From Ichthyophthirius multifiliis (taxonomy: Eukaryota > Ciliophora > Oligohymenophorea > Hymenostomatida), in assembly GCF_000220395.1 (NCBI RefSeq), contig NW_004086074.1, positions 60,679 to 124,678 on the forward strand: a stretch of DNA of 64,000 bases. Reading direction: 5' to 3'. Within the stretch, counting starts at the first letter, position 1. Every line of letters starts with the position of its first letter. A program made the position numbers and the translations under genes. Below are positions 63,504 through 64,000 of this stretch, piece by piece. The notes beneath the pieces were generated by a model. That model ran no database searches and was not told the origin of the DNA. It was given only the letters and a program-made list of their open reading frames with translations.

Positions 63504-63575
63504 CAACCCTGCAGGGACTCGAACCCTGAACCTTTGGTCCCGAAAACCACTGCTCTACCATTGAGCTACAAGGCT
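63504..63575 (-). tRNA. tRNA-Arg (anticodon UCG)
   Basis: The minus-strand 72-nt sequence folds as a cloverleaf. The acceptor AGCCTTG pairs with CAGGGTT (two G-U pairs), followed by discriminator G. The D arm is GCTC/GAGC with loop AATGGTA, the anticodon stem is GTGGT/ACCAA (first pair open) with loop TTTCGGG, and the T arm is CAGGG-TTCGAGT-CCCTG. T33 precedes TCG, and G37 follows as expected for anticodons ending in G. The B box (GGTTCGAGTCC) and A box are intact. There is no intron and CCA is not encoded. It reads CGA, a codon rare in such an A/T-rich genome. It is one of the few G+C-rich spots in the window. Confidence 0.85.
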
Positions 63576-63797
63576 TTAACTAATATGTATTAAACAGTTT
63601 TAATATATTTATAATGTATATTTTATATAAATTATATTTAATTACAAAAATAATAATGAATGAAACATTAATTTCAGTTTAAATGATATATTTTTTTATA
63701 TTTTTTTTTTTGTAGGTTATTAAAAAAAATTGACTTTTTTTTTTATTTAATATTAAATATTAAAAGTATTTAATTTATCAACTAAAATTTAAAATTA

Positions 63798-63848
<51 letters not shown>

Positions 63849-64000
63849 TATATATTATATAAAATAAGTATAATATATATTAGTTTATAATTATTATATT
63901 TTTGTTTTAAAAGATATTATTTTTAGTATTTATAATTAAATATTTTATCTTTTTTATAAATAAGATTAAATAAAAAAATTTAGAATCATATTAATTAAAA
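63576..64000. other. A/T-rich right edge with (TA)n
   Basis: (TA)n at about 63803-63844; no gene recognised. Confidence 0.6.

Overview
This window looks like nuclear DNA of an oligohymenophorean ciliate, most like a hymenostome such as Ichthyophthirius or a close relative. It is extremely A+T-rich. Conserved proteins only read through if TAA and TAG are translated as glutamine, and TGA is the only codon found at natural protein ends. Introns are short (mostly about 40-70 nt), GT-AG and nearly pure A/T. The gene content is typically eukaryotic and rich in cilium-related proteins. The genus is inferred from composition, code and intron style, not from a database match. Standard-code ORF calling misses almost every gene here; all CDS entries below were read with the ciliate code and run from first base to last base including introns.

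Left third (1-29018): almost all genes are on the minus strand. In order: a partial gene at the left edge, a small unknown gene (949-1528), a decayed cGMP-kinase-like pseudogene (1690-2560), a REI1/ZNF622 ribosome-biogenesis factor (3532-5245), a coiled-coil protein (5446-6918), a secreted Cys-rich protein (7611-8375), one small plus-strand gene (10291-10968), a large type I membrane protein (11312-16000), a TLDc-domain protein (16260-17446), a very long gene combining an EF-hand-like region, a FAM161-like region and seven copies of a 20-residue repeat (17986-23405), a four-helix membrane protein (24468-25028), a coiled-coil protein (25443-25953), a decayed MAK/MOK-type kinase (26255-27039) and another coiled-coil/Asn-Gln-rich protein (27158-29018).

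Middle (29583-49811): a SAXO-type axonemal microtubule protein (+), an unknown gene (-), a DUF872/TMEM230-like membrane protein (+), a SAC3/GANP mRNA-export scaffold homologue (-), a RAP-domain mitochondrial candidate (+), a tandem cyclic-nucleotide-binding-domain protein (+) and a three-EF-hand protein (-).

Right (50536-64000): a Kazal-like secreted protein (-), an MGCC-myristoylated MORN-repeat protein (-), a single-finger C2H2 protein (+), a poorly supported Asn/Gln-rich gene (+), a mitochondrial J-protein (-), a phosphatidylinositol 4-kinase beta homologue (-), a small membrane protein (-) and a tRNA-Arg(UCG) (-).

The genes do not form one operon-like system; this is an ordinary eukaryotic neighbourhood. 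The points most worth a second look are the seven-copy DExGNxIPPE repeat with a local exon duplication in the same gene, the two eroded kinase genes, the recurrent one-base frame breaks at homopolymers in otherwise intact genes, and introns that consist almost wholly of (TA)n. I saw no CRISPR array, rRNA, LTR element or other virus-like element.
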